This document shows, piece after piece, positions 4,568 to 12,629 of a DNA stretch of 12,686 nucleotides (its first letter is position 1; each line of letters opens with the position of its first letter). The stretch comes from Lachnospiraceae bacterium (GTDB taxonomy: Bacteria > Bacillota > Clostridia > Lachnospirales > Lachnospiraceae). The position numbers and the translations under genes are program-made. The notes beneath the pieces are model-generated. The model saw only the letters and a program-made list of their open reading frames with translations. It was not told the origin of the DNA and ran no database searches. The DNA is taken from the NCBI GenBank assembly GCA_017964745.1, contig JAGCRJ010000355.1, positions 1-12,686 of the forward strand, read 5' to 3'.

Positions 4568-7500
4568 TGTTTCTTAAAAGTATCGAAATTCACGGATTTA
4601 AGTCTTTCGCACAGAAGACTGTTCTTCAGTTCCATGAGGGCGTAACGGGTATAGTCGGACCCAACGGTTCGGGAAAGAGTAATATCGCCGATGCCGTAAG
4701 ATGGGTTCTCGGTGAGCAGAGTGTTAAGAGCCTGCGTGGCGGTTCGATGCAGGATGTCATCTTTTCCGGTACACAGACCAGGAAACCTCTCAGCTATGCT
4801 TATGTTGCGATAACTCTCGATAATTCCGATCACGCATTAAATATTTCATATGAAGAAGTAACCGTTGCAAGAAGGCTCTACAGATCCGGTGAGAGCGAAT
4901 ATCTGCTCAACGGTTCTCCCTGCAGGCTCAAGGATGTCAATGAGCTCTTTTTTGATACCGGTATCGGAAAGGAAGGATATTCGATCATCGGGCAGGGTCA
5001 GATCGACGAGATCCTTTCGGGTAAGCCCGAAGAGAGACGTGAACTCTTTGATGAAGCCGCAGGTATCGTAAAGTTCAAATACAGAAAGAATGCCGCATTA
5101 AAGAAACTCGACAGCGAGCAGAACAATCTCGTCAGAGTAAATGATATTCTTGCAGAGCTCGAGCGTCAGATAGGACCTCTCGAAAGACAGTCGGCAAAGG
5201 CCAAGGAATGGCTCAAGTATAAGGAAGAATTAAAGACTATCGATGTCAATTCCTTCCTTCTTGAGAATGAATCCTTAAGGAAATCGGCATCCGAGCTTCA
5301 GGCAAGACTCGATGTTGCTTCTGCGGATCTCGATAATACATCCAAAGAATACGAAAAGGTGAAGGACGACTATAACTCCGTACGCCTCGAGATGGAAGAC
5401 CTTGAAGAAGCCATCGAGAAAGCAAGGGAGCTTGTTACCGGCGCCGATTCAAACAGACAGAAGCTTGAAAGCTCCATCGAACTACTTAAGGAGCAGATCA
5501 ATTCAAGTAAGGATAATATCGTTCATTTCTCCGAAAGAAAGGAAGCACTCCTCGGAGAGATCGAAAAATATCAGGCAGAAAAGGATTCCATCCTTGCCGA
5601 TAACGAGAGCGAAGAAGAGCAGGCACAGAAGGTTGAGACCGAAGCCGCTCTCAGAAAGGAAGCTCTCGACAAAGCCCAGGAAGAGATACAGGAACTTAAT
5701 TCCAAGATCGAAGAGCATGCCGCCGGGATCATGGATGAGCTGAAGAAGCGTTCCGAGATCCAGGGAAGACTCAGCCATTATGATGCCGTAATGCAGCAGA
5801 TCGAGCTCAGAAAGGCAGAGCTCCAGAGCAAGCTCTTAAGAGCACGCTCCGATGAGGAAGCCAGAGAAGATACGATAAAGCAGTATGAGCAGGCATTCGA
5901 GAAGGTGAGCGAAGAGATCGCCGGGATGAATAAGACTGCATCCGATCTTGAGTTCAAGGTAAGCGATTACAGGGCAAAGCTCACAAAGAAGGATGAAGAA
6001 TTAAGAAGCCTTCAGGAAGAGTATCACAAAGAGAATTCCAGATACCGCGCACTTCAGGATATTGCCGAGGCTTATGAAGGATACGGAAACTCCGTTAAGA
6101 AGATAATGGAGCAGAAGTCTTCCGTGCCCGGCATCATCGGTGTTGTTGCGGATATCATCAAGGTTGATGACAAGTACGAGACTGCGATAGAAACGGCTCT
6201 CGGCGGAAACATCCAGAACATCGTTACCAAGGATGAGGCGACCGCCAAGAAGATGATCACTTTCCTGAAAGAGGGAAAGCTCGGAAGAGCAACCTTCCTT
6301 CCCATGGACAGTGTAAGAAAGCCCGAAGAGCTCAAGGCAAAGGATGCCCTTAACGAAAAGGGAATGCTCGGTCTTGCGAGCGATCTCGTAGAGACTGACA
6401 AGGAATATGAAGAGATCATCAAGTTCCTTCTCGGAAGGTTTATCGTCGCCGACAATATGGACAATGCGACCAAGGCTGCAAGGAAGTTCAACTATACCCT
6501 CAGGGTTGTCACCCTTGAAGGCGAACTTCTTATGCCCGGCGGATCCATAAGCGGCGGTGCTTTCAAGAACAATTCCAACTTCCTCGGAAAGAGCCGTGAG
6601 ATCAATGATCTGAAGAAGAAAGTCGCAAAACTTTCCGCAGATATTGAAAAGGCACAGAAGGATATCGAGGAGATCAGGGAGAACAGAAATACTTCCAGAG
6701 CCGAACTCGATAAGTTAAAGCTTGAGATCCAGAACAAGGTGATCGAGCAGAATACCGCAAGACTCTCACTTCAGTCCGAGCGTGACAGATTCAATGAAGA
6801 GAGTGAGAACGCTGTAAACCTCAAGCAGGAGCAGGCGGATATCGAGAAGGAGATCGTCGATGCCGCAAATGCAAGGGATGAGGCAGCAGACATTCTCAGT
6901 GAATCCGAAAAGAATGAAAAGAGACTCCGTGAAGAAGAGGCGGATCTTAATGAGATCCTCAAGGAAAAGCAGGCTGTCGAATCCGAGGCTGCTGCCCGTG
7001 TAAACGAGTGGGAAGTCGAAGTTCAGAAGATGAAGCAGGCCAAGGACTTCAAGCAGGCTAACCTGACCCGTGTCGAGGAATCTCTCGAAAATGCCGGTTC
7101 AGAGCTCGAGAATCTGAATACCTCGATCGAATCCAACAATACCGCTATTTCCGATAAGGAAGTTCAGATAGAGGAGATCAGGAAGACGATCGAAGCATCC
7201 TTCGAAGAGCAGGAGAAGTCTGCAGAGCTTCTCAAGAATTCTCTTTCCCAGAAGGAAGCACTATCCAATAAGCAGAAGGGCTTCTTCGACACAACCGAAA
7301 AACTCCAGGAGAAGATGTCCTCACTCGATAAAGAGGTCAACCGTCTTACCACCCAGAGGGATAAGGCTAACGAGACCATGGAGACCCGCATCAATTACAT
7401 GTGGCAGGAGTATGAGATCACTCTCAGCCAGGCTGCGGAGATGAGGGATGAATCCCTCAATGACCTTACCGTACTCAAGCGTGATGCGGCCGAGGTAAGG

Positions 7501-8127
7501 GACAAGATCAAGAAACTCGGCGATGTCAATGTCGGTGCGATAGAAGAGTTCAAGGAAGTATCCGCAAGATACGAATCCATGAAGACCCAGCACGACGATC
7601 TGATCGAAGCTACCGATACTCTCAACAAGATCATTGAAGAGCTTGATGAGAATATGAGAGCACAGTTCTCCGAGAAGTTTGCTCTCATCAACGAAGAATA
7701 CGACAAGGTATTCAGGGAACTCTTCGGAGGCGGTAAGGGAACTCTTACGCTTCAGGATGATGAGGATATCCTTGAATGCGGAATCAATATCTCGGCTCAG
7801 CCTCCCGGCAAGAAGCTTCAGAATATGATGCAGCTTTCCGGCGGTGAGAAGGCACTTTCAGCTATCGCGCTTCTCTTTGCGATACAGAACCTCAAGCCTT
7901 CACCCTTCGCACTTCTCGACGAGATCGAGGCTGCACTCGATGAGAACAACGTTGCAAGATTTGCAAAGTATCTGCACAAACTGACCAAGAATACCCAGTT
8001 CATCGTTATCACTCACAGAAGAGGAACCATGAACGAGGTGGACAGACTCTACGGAATCACGATGCAGGAGAAGGGCGTATCCTCACAGGTAGCCGTAAAC
8101 CTCATCGAAGCAGAGCTGGACAATTAA
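4567..8127 (+). CDS. smc: Chromosome segregation/condensation ATPase SMC
   Basis: SMC forms a ring-shaped dimer which, with ScpA and ScpB, compacts and separates daughter chromosomes. The 1186-residue length is normal. The N-terminal head has Walker A G31-P-N-G-S-G-K-S38 and the WVLGEQS segment. Two long Glu/Lys/Leu-rich coiled-coil arms (about 165–510 and 690–1040) flank the hinge (about 519–680, with VPGIIGVVAD and the GGSISGG motif at 658–664). The C-terminal head carries the ABC signature L1090-S-G-G-E and Walker B ending in D1118-E1119, followed by the D-loop A-A-L-D. The ring ATPase is therefore complete and intact. The SD AGGAG (4556–4560) lies in the end of rnc, 6 nt before the ATG. 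ftsY starts 11 nt after the stop. scpA and scpB are not in this window. Confidence 0.98.
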   Translation: MFLKSIEIHGFKSFAQKTVLQFHEGVTGIVGPNGSGKSNIADAVRWVLGEQSVKSLRGGSMQDVIFSGTQTRKPLSYAYVAITLDNSDHALNISYEEVTVARRLYRSGESEYLLNGSPCRLKDVNELFFDTGIGKEGYSIIGQGQIDEILSGKPEERRELFDEAAGIVKFKYRKNAALKKLDSEQNNLVRVNDILAELERQIGPLERQSAKAKEWLKYKEELKTIDVNSFLLENESLRKSASELQARLDVASADLDNTSKEYEKVKDDYNSVRLEMEDLEEAIEKARELVTGADSNRQKLESSIELLKEQINSSKDNIVHFSERKEALLGEIEKYQAEKDSILADNESEEEQAQKVETEAALRKEALDKAQEEIQELNSKIEEHAAGIMDELKKRSEIQGRLSHYDAVMQQIELRKAELQSKLLRARSDEEAREDTIKQYEQAFEKVSEEIAGMNKTASDLEFKVSDYRAKLTKKDEELRSLQEEYHKENSRYRALQDIAEAYEGYGNSVKKIMEQKSSVPGIIGVVADIIKVDDKYETAIETALGGNIQNIVTKDEATAKKMITFLKEGKLGRATFLPMDSVRKPEELKAKDALNEKGMLGLASDLVETDKEYEEIIKFLLGRFIVADNMDNATKAARKFNYTLRVVTLEGELLMPGGSISGGAFKNNSNFLGKSREINDLKKKVAKLSADIEKAQKDIEEIRENRNTSRAELDKLKLEIQNKVIEQNTARLSLQSERDRFNEESENAVNLKQEQADIEKEIVDAANARDEAADILSESEKNEKRLREEEADLNEILKEKQAVESEAAARVNEWEVEVQKMKQAKDFKQANLTRVEESLENAGSELENLNTSIESNNTAISDKEVQIEEIRKTIEASFEEQEKSAELLKNSLSQKEALSNKQKGFFDTTEKLQEKMSSLDKEVNRLTTQRDKANETMETRINYMWQEYEITLSQAAEMRDESLNDLTVLKRDAAEVRDKIKKLGDVNVGAIEEFKEVSARYESMKTQHDDLIEATDTLNKIIEELDENMRAQFSEKFALINEEYDKVFRELFGGGKGTLTLQDDEDILECGINISAQPPGKKLQNMMQLSGGEKALSAIALLFAIQNLKPSPFALLDEIEAALDENNVARFAKYLHKLTKNTQFIVITHRRGTMNEVDRLYGITMQEKGVSSQVAVNLIEAELDN

Positions 8128-8138
8128 TCTACTGACTT

Positions 8139-9212
8139 ATGGCATTATTCGGTAAAAAGAAAGAACAACCTGATAATGATTTTTCCGAGGCACTGGCAAA
8201 ACTTTCAGCCATTGCCGATGAAGCCGAAAAGGATCCGATAGCAAGGGAGCTTCACGAAGAGACACCCGTTGACGGAAGACTTTACGGACAGGAAGACAAG
8301 GAAGCACTCTTTGAGCGCCTTAAGAACGGAATGGCCCGTACAAGGGAGAGCTTCTCTGCAGGTCTTTCATCCATCTTCACGGCATCGGAGATCGATGAAG
8401 ATTTCTATGATGAACTTGAGGAATTCCTTATCGGTGCCGATGTAGGAGCTGTTCTTACGGAAGAGATCCTTGATGAACTCAGGGATAAGATAAAGGAAAA
8501 GCATCTCAAGAACCGTGCCGAGAGCAGGGAACTTCTGATCGAATCCATCAGGACCAGGATGGAAGCCGGTGAGAATGCTTATGACTTTGAAAATAAGACT
8601 TCCGTTGTTTTCGTCATCGGAGTCAACGGTGTAGGAAAGACCACCACCATCGGAAAGCTTTCATCCAAGTTATCTGCAATGGGCAAAAAGGTTCTCGTTG
8701 CCGGAGCCGATACATTCAGAGCTGCAGCTGAAGACCAGCTTAAGATCTGGGCGGAAAGAAGCGGAGTTTCCATTGTTACCGGCAAGGACGGACAGGATCC
8801 GGCTTCTGTCGTATATGATGCATGTACCGCAGCAAGGGCCAGAAATACCGATGTTCTTATCATAGATACCGCAGGAAGGCTTCATAACAAGAAGAACCTG
8901 ATGGATGAGCTCGCGAAGATGAACCGTGTCATAGACAAGGAATTCGAAGCGGCACACAGGGAGAATCTTCTCGTGCTTGATGCGACAACCGGTCAGAACG
9001 CTCTGAATCAGGCCAAGGAATTCAACGAAGCCGCACCGCTTTCCGGTATCATTCTTACCAAGATGGACGGAACCGCAAAGGGCGGAATCGCGATCGCGAT
9101 CCAGGCTCAGATGGGAATTCCCGTTAAGTACATCGGAGTCGGGGAGAAGATCGAGGATCTGCAGAAGTTTGATGCTGATTCGTTCGTTAAAGCTATTTTT
9201 GATATGGAGTAA
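8139..9212 (+). CDS. ftsY: Signal recognition particle receptor FtsY
   Basis: FtsY is the membrane-associated SRP receptor; it pairs with Ffh and both hydrolyse GTP as nascent membrane proteins are handed to SecYEG. The 357-residue protein has a short acidic N-terminal region (about 1–50, MALFGKKK start), far shorter than the E. coli A domain. A helical N domain and a complete GTPase domain follow: P-loop G161-V-N-G-V-G-K-T168, DTFRAAAEDQL insertion-box segment, D243-T-A-G-R247, T307-K-M-D310 for guanine recognition and the closing GVGEKIEDLQKF. No membrane segment is present. The spacer after smc has no recognisable SD, so translation probably depends on ribosomes finishing smc. The protein's SRP partner Ffh is encoded about 1.7 kb downstream under a separate promoter. 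Confidence 0.97.
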   Translation: MALFGKKKEQPDNDFSEALAKLSAIADEAEKDPIARELHEETPVDGRLYGQEDKEALFERLKNGMARTRESFSAGLSSIFTASEIDEDFYDELEEFLIGADVGAVLTEEILDELRDKIKEKHLKNRAESRELLIESIRTRMEAGENAYDFENKTSVVFVIGVNGVGKTTTIGKLSSKLSAMGKKVLVAGADTFRAAAEDQLKIWAERSGVSIVTGKDGQDPASVVYDACTAARARNTDVLIIDTAGRLHNKKNLMDELAKMNRVIDKEFEAAHRENLLVLDATTGQNALNQAKEFNEAAPLSGIILTKMDGTAKGGIAIAIQAQMGIPVKYIGVGEKIEDLQKFDADSFVKAIFDME

Positions 9213-9215
9213 GAA

Positions 9216-10439
9216 ATGTCTAAGGAAATGCTTACATTGGATGCTTTTGAAGAAGCATCGGAGGTTGTATCTAAAGTTGTAAGGGATACAAAGCTTGTAT
9301 ACTCTGAATATTTTTCAAATCAGACCGGAAATAAAGTTTATTTAAAGCCCGAGAATATGCAGCTTACCGGTGCATATAAGGTCAGGGGCGCTTATTATAC
9401 GATAAGCACTCTTTCCGATGAGGACAGGGCTAAGGGACTGATCACCGCATCTGCCGGAAACCATGCACAGGGTGTCGCATATGCGGCTAAGGCATACGGA
9501 GCAAAGGCAGTCATCGTTATGCCCACCACGACTCCCCTTATCAAGGTGAACCGTACCAAGAGCTACGGAGCCGAGGTCATTCTTTACGGTGATGTATATG
9601 ACGAGGCATGTGCCAAGGCACTCGAGCTTGCAGAAGAGAAAGGCTATACTTTCATTCATCCTTTTGATGATCTCAGGGTTGCGACCGGACAGGGATCCAT
9701 TGCGATGGAGATAGTACGTGAGCTTCCACTGGTTGATTACATTCTTGTTCCCATCGGAGGCGGCGGACTTGCAACGGGTGTATCTACTCTTGCAAAGCTC
9801 CTCAATCCCAAGATCAAGGTCATCGGCGTTGAACCCGAAGGTGCCGCATGCCTTAAGGCTTCCTTCGAAGCAGGCAAGGTTGTCACACTCGACGGAGTAA
9901 ATACGATTGCGGACGGTACCGCGGTCAAGACTCCCGGACAGAACCTTTTCCCTTATCTTCAGAAGAATCTCGATGATATAATCACGGTTCCCGATTCGGA
10001 ACTTGTTGTGTGCTTCCTCGATATGGTCGAGAATCACAAGATGATCGTAGAAAATTCCGGACTTCTTACCGTTGCGGCACTAAAGCATATGAAGGCTGAA
10101 GGAAAGAAGGTCGTATCCATCCTTTCCGGCGGAAATATGGATGTCATAACCATGAGCTCCGTTGTGCAGAACGGTCTTATCGCAAGAGACAGGATCTTTA
10201 CCGTATCCGTACTTCTTCCCGATAAGCCCGGCATGCTCGCCAAGGTTTCGGGCATTCTTGCGGAACAGGGCGGAAACGTTATCAAGCTCGAGCATAACCA
10301 GTTCGTATCCATCAACAGAAATGCTGCGGTTGAGCTCCGCATTACCATCGAAGCTTTCGGAACCGAACACAAGACCCAGATCATCGATGCCCTTGAAAAG
10401 GAAGGCTACAGACCCAAAGTAGTCAAGACAAATATCTGA
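9216..10439 (+). CDS. ilvA: Threonine ammonia-lyase (threonine dehydratase), PLP enzyme with ACT domain
   Basis: The enzyme deaminates threonine to 2-oxobutyrate and ammonia, the entry to isoleucine synthesis or threonine breakdown. The 407-residue protein has the fold-type II PLP core (about 1–320). The PLP lysine is K55 in T-G-A-Y-K-V-R-G, SAGNHAQG binds substrate, the phosphate-binding loop is G181-G-G-G184, and S304-G-G-N307 lies near the cofactor ring. A single C-terminal ACT domain (about 327–405, VSVLLPDKPGMLAKVSGIL) indicates amino-acid feedback. Length and single ACT domain fit the short TdcB/IlvA type common in Clostridia rather than the E. coli biosynthetic form of about 510 residues; serine could also be a substrate. 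The SD GGAG (9206–9209) lies in the ftsY end and the gap is only 3 nt, so it is co-transcribed with smc–ftsY. A hairpin follows the gene. Confidence 0.92.
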   Translation: MSKEMLTLDAFEEASEVVSKVVRDTKLVYSEYFSNQTGNKVYLKPENMQLTGAYKVRGAYYTISTLSDEDRAKGLITASAGNHAQGVAYAAKAYGAKAVIVMPTTTPLIKVNRTKSYGAEVILYGDVYDEACAKALELAEEKGYTFIHPFDDLRVATGQGSIAMEIVRELPLVDYILVPIGGGGLATGVSTLAKLLNPKIKVIGVEPEGAACLKASFEAGKVVTLDGVNTIADGTAVKTPGQNLFPYLQKNLDDIITVPDSELVVCFLDMVENHKMIVENSGLLTVAALKHMKAEGKKVVSILSGGNMDVITMSSVVQNGLIARDRIFTVSVLLPDKPGMLAKVSGILAEQGGNVIKLEHNQFVSINRNAAVELRITIEAFGTEHKTQIIDALEKEGYRPKVVKTNI

Positions 10440-10478
10440 TCCTGAAAAGCCGTTAATATCCGATATTTATAAAATTAT

Positions 10479-10510
10479 AAGGTGTCAAGTAAAAATGCTT
10501 GACACCTTTT
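10479..10510 (+). terminator. Hairpin terminator after the threonine ammonia-lyase gene
   Basis: A perfect 11-bp stem, aaggtgtcaag (10479–10489) with cttgacacctt (10498–10508), closes an 8-nt loop and runs into TTTT (10507–10510). The T-tract is short, so termination may be partial. Its right arm contains the TTGACA of the next promoter. The perfect dyad could alternatively be a protein-binding operator. Confidence 0.65.
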
Positions 10511-10527
10511 GCTATATATACTATTAT
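10499..10527 (+). promoter_or_regulatory. Promoter of the ylxM–ffh unit
   Basis: A perfect -35 TTGACA (10499–10504), an exact 17-nt AT-rich spacer and TATTAT (10522–10527, five of six) place initiation near 10534. The -35 box lies wholly in the right arm of the preceding hairpin. The leader is about 29 nt and contains the SD GAGAGGTG (10547–10554). Confidence 0.75.
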
Positions 10528-10562
10528 ATGCAAGGTGCGCATTTGGGAGAGGTGTACGCTTT

Positions 10563-10901
10563 ATGAATGAGATCCTCGAAAAATCACTTCTGTATGACTT
10601 CTACGGCGAGCTGCTCAGCGAGCACAGAAGAAAGGTATATGAAGCTTCGCTTTTTGAAGATCTTTCTCTTTCAGAGATCGCCGAATCCGAAGGGATATCG
10701 AGACAGGCAGTACACGATACCCTGAAGAACTGCGACAAAGCACTTATGAATTATGAATCAAAGCTTCACCTTGTTGAGAGATTCCTCAAGATCAAGGGAG
10801 AAGTTACCGAGATAGAAAAGCTTTCTTCCCTTGAAGGGGATGAAAAGCGCAGACTCACCGATATCGGCAGGATAGCGGCGAGCGTGTTGGGAGAGCTGTA
10901 A
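10563..10901 (+). CDS. ylxM: YlxM family HTH protein, SRP-associated
   Basis: The protein has 112 residues and is almost entirely helical and charged. A sigma-70 region-4-like helix-turn-helix spans about 33–57 (LSLSEIAESEGISRQAVHDT). YlxM proteins are encoded next to ffh in most Firmicutes, and work in streptococci (where it is called YlxM/SatD-like) links them to SRP function; whether this one binds DNA or the SRP RNA is not shown by the sequence. The start at ATG 10563 is chosen because GAGAGGTG (10547–10554) lies 8 nt upstream; an in-frame ATG at 10509 lies within the promoter and would add 18 non-conserved-looking residues. The stop overlaps the ffh start in TAATG, so the products are probably made in step. 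Confidence 0.9.
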   Translation: MNEILEKSLLYDFYGELLSEHRRKVYEASLFEDLSLSEIAESEGISRQAVHDTLKNCDKALMNYESKLHLVERFLKIKGEVTEIEKLSSLEGDEKRRLTDIGRIAASVLGEL

Positions 10902-12286
10902 TGGCTTTTGAAGGCTTAAGTGAAAAACTGCAGAACGCTTTCAGGAATCTCCGCGGCAAAGGAAAGCTTTCAGAGGCTGACGTAAAGGAAGCACTCAAGG
11001 AAGTCAAGGTCGCACTTCTTGAAGCGGATGTTAATTTCAAGGTTGTAAAGAATTTCGTTAAGACCGTTGAAGAAAAATGTGTCGGCGAAGAGGTCCTTAA
11101 CGGACTAAATCCCTCACAGACCGTTATAAAGGTTGTTAATGATGAGCTTACCTCCCTTATGGGAAGCGAGACCACCGAAGTGGCTTTCAGACCCGGTAAA
11201 GAGATCACCGTCATCATGATGGTCGGTCTTCAGGGTGCAGGTAAGACAACAGCTTCCGCCAAGATGGCCGGACAGTTCATCAAGAAGGGCAAGAAATCAC
11301 CTCTTGTTGCCTGCGATATATACAGACCCGCAGCTATCGAACAGCTGAAGGTCAACGGAAGCAAGGTTGGCGTTGATGTATTCGAGATGGGTACGGATGT
11401 AAAGCCTCCCGTTATCGCAGAGAATGCCCTTGAGAAAGCAAAGAAGGAAAACTACAACGTAGTTATCCTCGATACAGCCGGACGTCTTCAGATCGACGAA
11501 GTGCTCATGAACGAGCTCAAAGAGATCAAGGAAAAGGTAGGAGTTTTCCAGACCATCCTTGTAGTCGATGCGATGACCGGTCAGAATGCGGTAAATGTTG
11601 CGAAGACCTTTGACGAAGAGATCGGTATCGACGGCGTCATTCTTTCAAAGCTTGACGGCGATACAAGAGGCGGTGCCGCACTTTCCATAAAGGCAGTCAC
11701 CGGCAAGCCCATCCTTTATGTGGGAATGGGTGAGAAGCTCACGGACCTCGAGCAGTTCTATCCCGACCGCATGGCTTCCAGGATCCTCGGAATGGGTGAT
11801 GTCCTCAGCCTTATCGAAAAGGCCCAGGCCAATGTGACCACTACCGAAGAAGAAAGCCGCGGTATGATGAACCGCATGCAGAAGGGTAAGTTCGATTTCA
11901 ACGATTACCTTGAGAGCATGAAGCAGATGAAGAATATGGGCGGAATCGCATCCATCCTTTCAATGCTTCCCGGTATGGGTGTTAACGCAGCCGATCTTGA
12001 AGGTGCAATTGACGAAAAGAAGCTCCGTCAGACCGAAGCGATAATCCTTTCCATGACACCCGAGGAAAGAAGCAATCCCAAGCTGATGAATCCCAGGAGA
12101 AAGTTCAGGATCGCAAAGGGTGCGGGACTCGATATCGCCGAAGTGAACAGATTCATCAAGCAGTTCGAACAGAGCCAGAAGATGATGAAGCAGATGGGCG
12201 GTATGGGAAAACGCGGCCGCGGAATGTTCCCCGGAATGGGAGGCATGGGCGGTTTCGGAGGAAGGAAAGGTTTTCCTTTTAAGTAA
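10901..12286 (+). CDS. ffh: Signal recognition particle protein Ffh
   Basis: Ffh with the SRP RNA binds signal sequences on ribosomes and docks with FtsY at the membrane. The 461-residue protein is complete. The N domain has the A-L-L-E-A-D-V motif (about 38–44). The GTPase domain has G109-L-Q-G-A-G-K-T116, CDIYRPAAIEQL, D191-T-A-G-R195, S249-K-L-D252 and GMGEKLTDLEQF. The M domain (about 305–435) holds the signal-sequence groove (LPGMG finger-loop region) and the RNA-binding segment RRKFRIAKGAG followed by EVNRFIKQF. The tail is rich in Met and Gly (GGMG, PGMGGMGG) with several Lys and Arg. Translation is coupled to ylxM by TAATG, with GGGAG about 8 nt upstream of the ATG. The SRP RNA gene is not in this window. 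A 71-nt gap separates it from rpsP. Confidence 0.98.
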   Translation: MAFEGLSEKLQNAFRNLRGKGKLSEADVKEALKEVKVALLEADVNFKVVKNFVKTVEEKCVGEEVLNGLNPSQTVIKVVNDELTSLMGSETTEVAFRPGKEITVIMMVGLQGAGKTTASAKMAGQFIKKGKKSPLVACDIYRPAAIEQLKVNGSKVGVDVFEMGTDVKPPVIAENALEKAKKENYNVVILDTAGRLQIDEVLMNELKEIKEKVGVFQTILVVDAMTGQNAVNVAKTFDEEIGIDGVILSKLDGDTRGGAALSIKAVTGKPILYVGMGEKLTDLEQFYPDRMASRILGMGDVLSLIEKAQANVTTTEEESRGMMNRMQKGKFDFNDYLESMKQMKNMGGIASILSMLPGMGVNAADLEGAIDEKKLRQTEAIILSMTPEERSNPKLMNPRRKFRIAKGAGLDIAEVNRFIKQFEQSQKMMKQMGGMGKRGRGMFPGMGGMGGFGGRKGFPFK

Positions 12287-12357
12287 GATTGAATCCGGAT
12301 TATTCCGTTTTCATATAAAAACTAATCGTATTAATTATTTTACGGAGGAATTTTAAA

Positions 12358-12603
12358 ATGGCAGTTAAGATCAGACTCAGAAGAATCGGAGAGAAGAAGG
12401 CTCCTTTCTATCGCATCATTGTTGCAGATTCAAGAAGCCCCAGAAACGGAAGATTTATCGATGAGATCGGAACCTACGATCCTTCAACCGATCCTTCAAC
12501 TTTCAATATCGATGAAGAGGCAGCAAAGAAGTGGATCGCTAACGGCGCACAGCCTACCGAGGTTGTTGGAAAGCTTTTCAAGGTAGCCGGCATCATTAAA
12601 TAA
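12358..12603 (+). CDS. rpsP: 30S ribosomal protein S16 (bS16)
   Basis: The 81-residue small-subunit protein begins with the family hallmark MAVKIRLRRIGEKKAPFYRI, followed by VADSRSPRNGRFIDEIGTYDP. The C-terminus (NIDEEAAKKWIANGAQPTEVVGKLF) is also typical, and length is normal. The SD CGGAGGAA (12343–12350) lies 7 nt upstream of the ATG. The AT-rich gap after ffh (12287–12357) holds no strong terminator and only weak promoter-like boxes, so read-through from ylxM–ffh is likely. In Firmicutes rpsP normally heads the rpsP–khpA–rimM–trmD–rplS cluster, which fits the gene that follows. Confidence 0.97.
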   Translation: MAVKIRLRRIGEKKAPFYRIIVADSRSPRNGRFIDEIGTYDPSTDPSTFNIDEEAAKKWIANGAQPTEVVGKLFKVAGIIK

Positions 12604-12629
12604 TCCTGCATTTTTTCCAAGGAGGCCTT

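Noticed and set aside
5402..5743. Long alternative-frame ORFs within smc, ftsY, ilvA and ffh on both strands
   Set aside because: They are shadows of intact, highly conserved genes, with biased composition (Ser/Leu- or Arg/Lys-rich) and no start signals.
10454..10488. A mirror-image minus-strand promoter from the left arm of the ylxM dyad (TTGACA on the minus strand)
   Set aside because: At 16–18 nt spacing no acceptable -10 box is present, and no minus-strand gene lies to the left.
12262..12280. Terminator-like hairpin (aaggaaa/tttcctt) at the end of ffh
   Set aside because: The stem is only 7 bp with a 3-nt loop, lies inside the coding region, and is followed by too few T residues.
12289..12345. 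Separate promoter for rpsP
   Set aside because: The candidate boxes (TTGAAT with TATAAA at 19 nt; TTCATA with TAATTA at 16 nt) are poorly matched or badly spaced.
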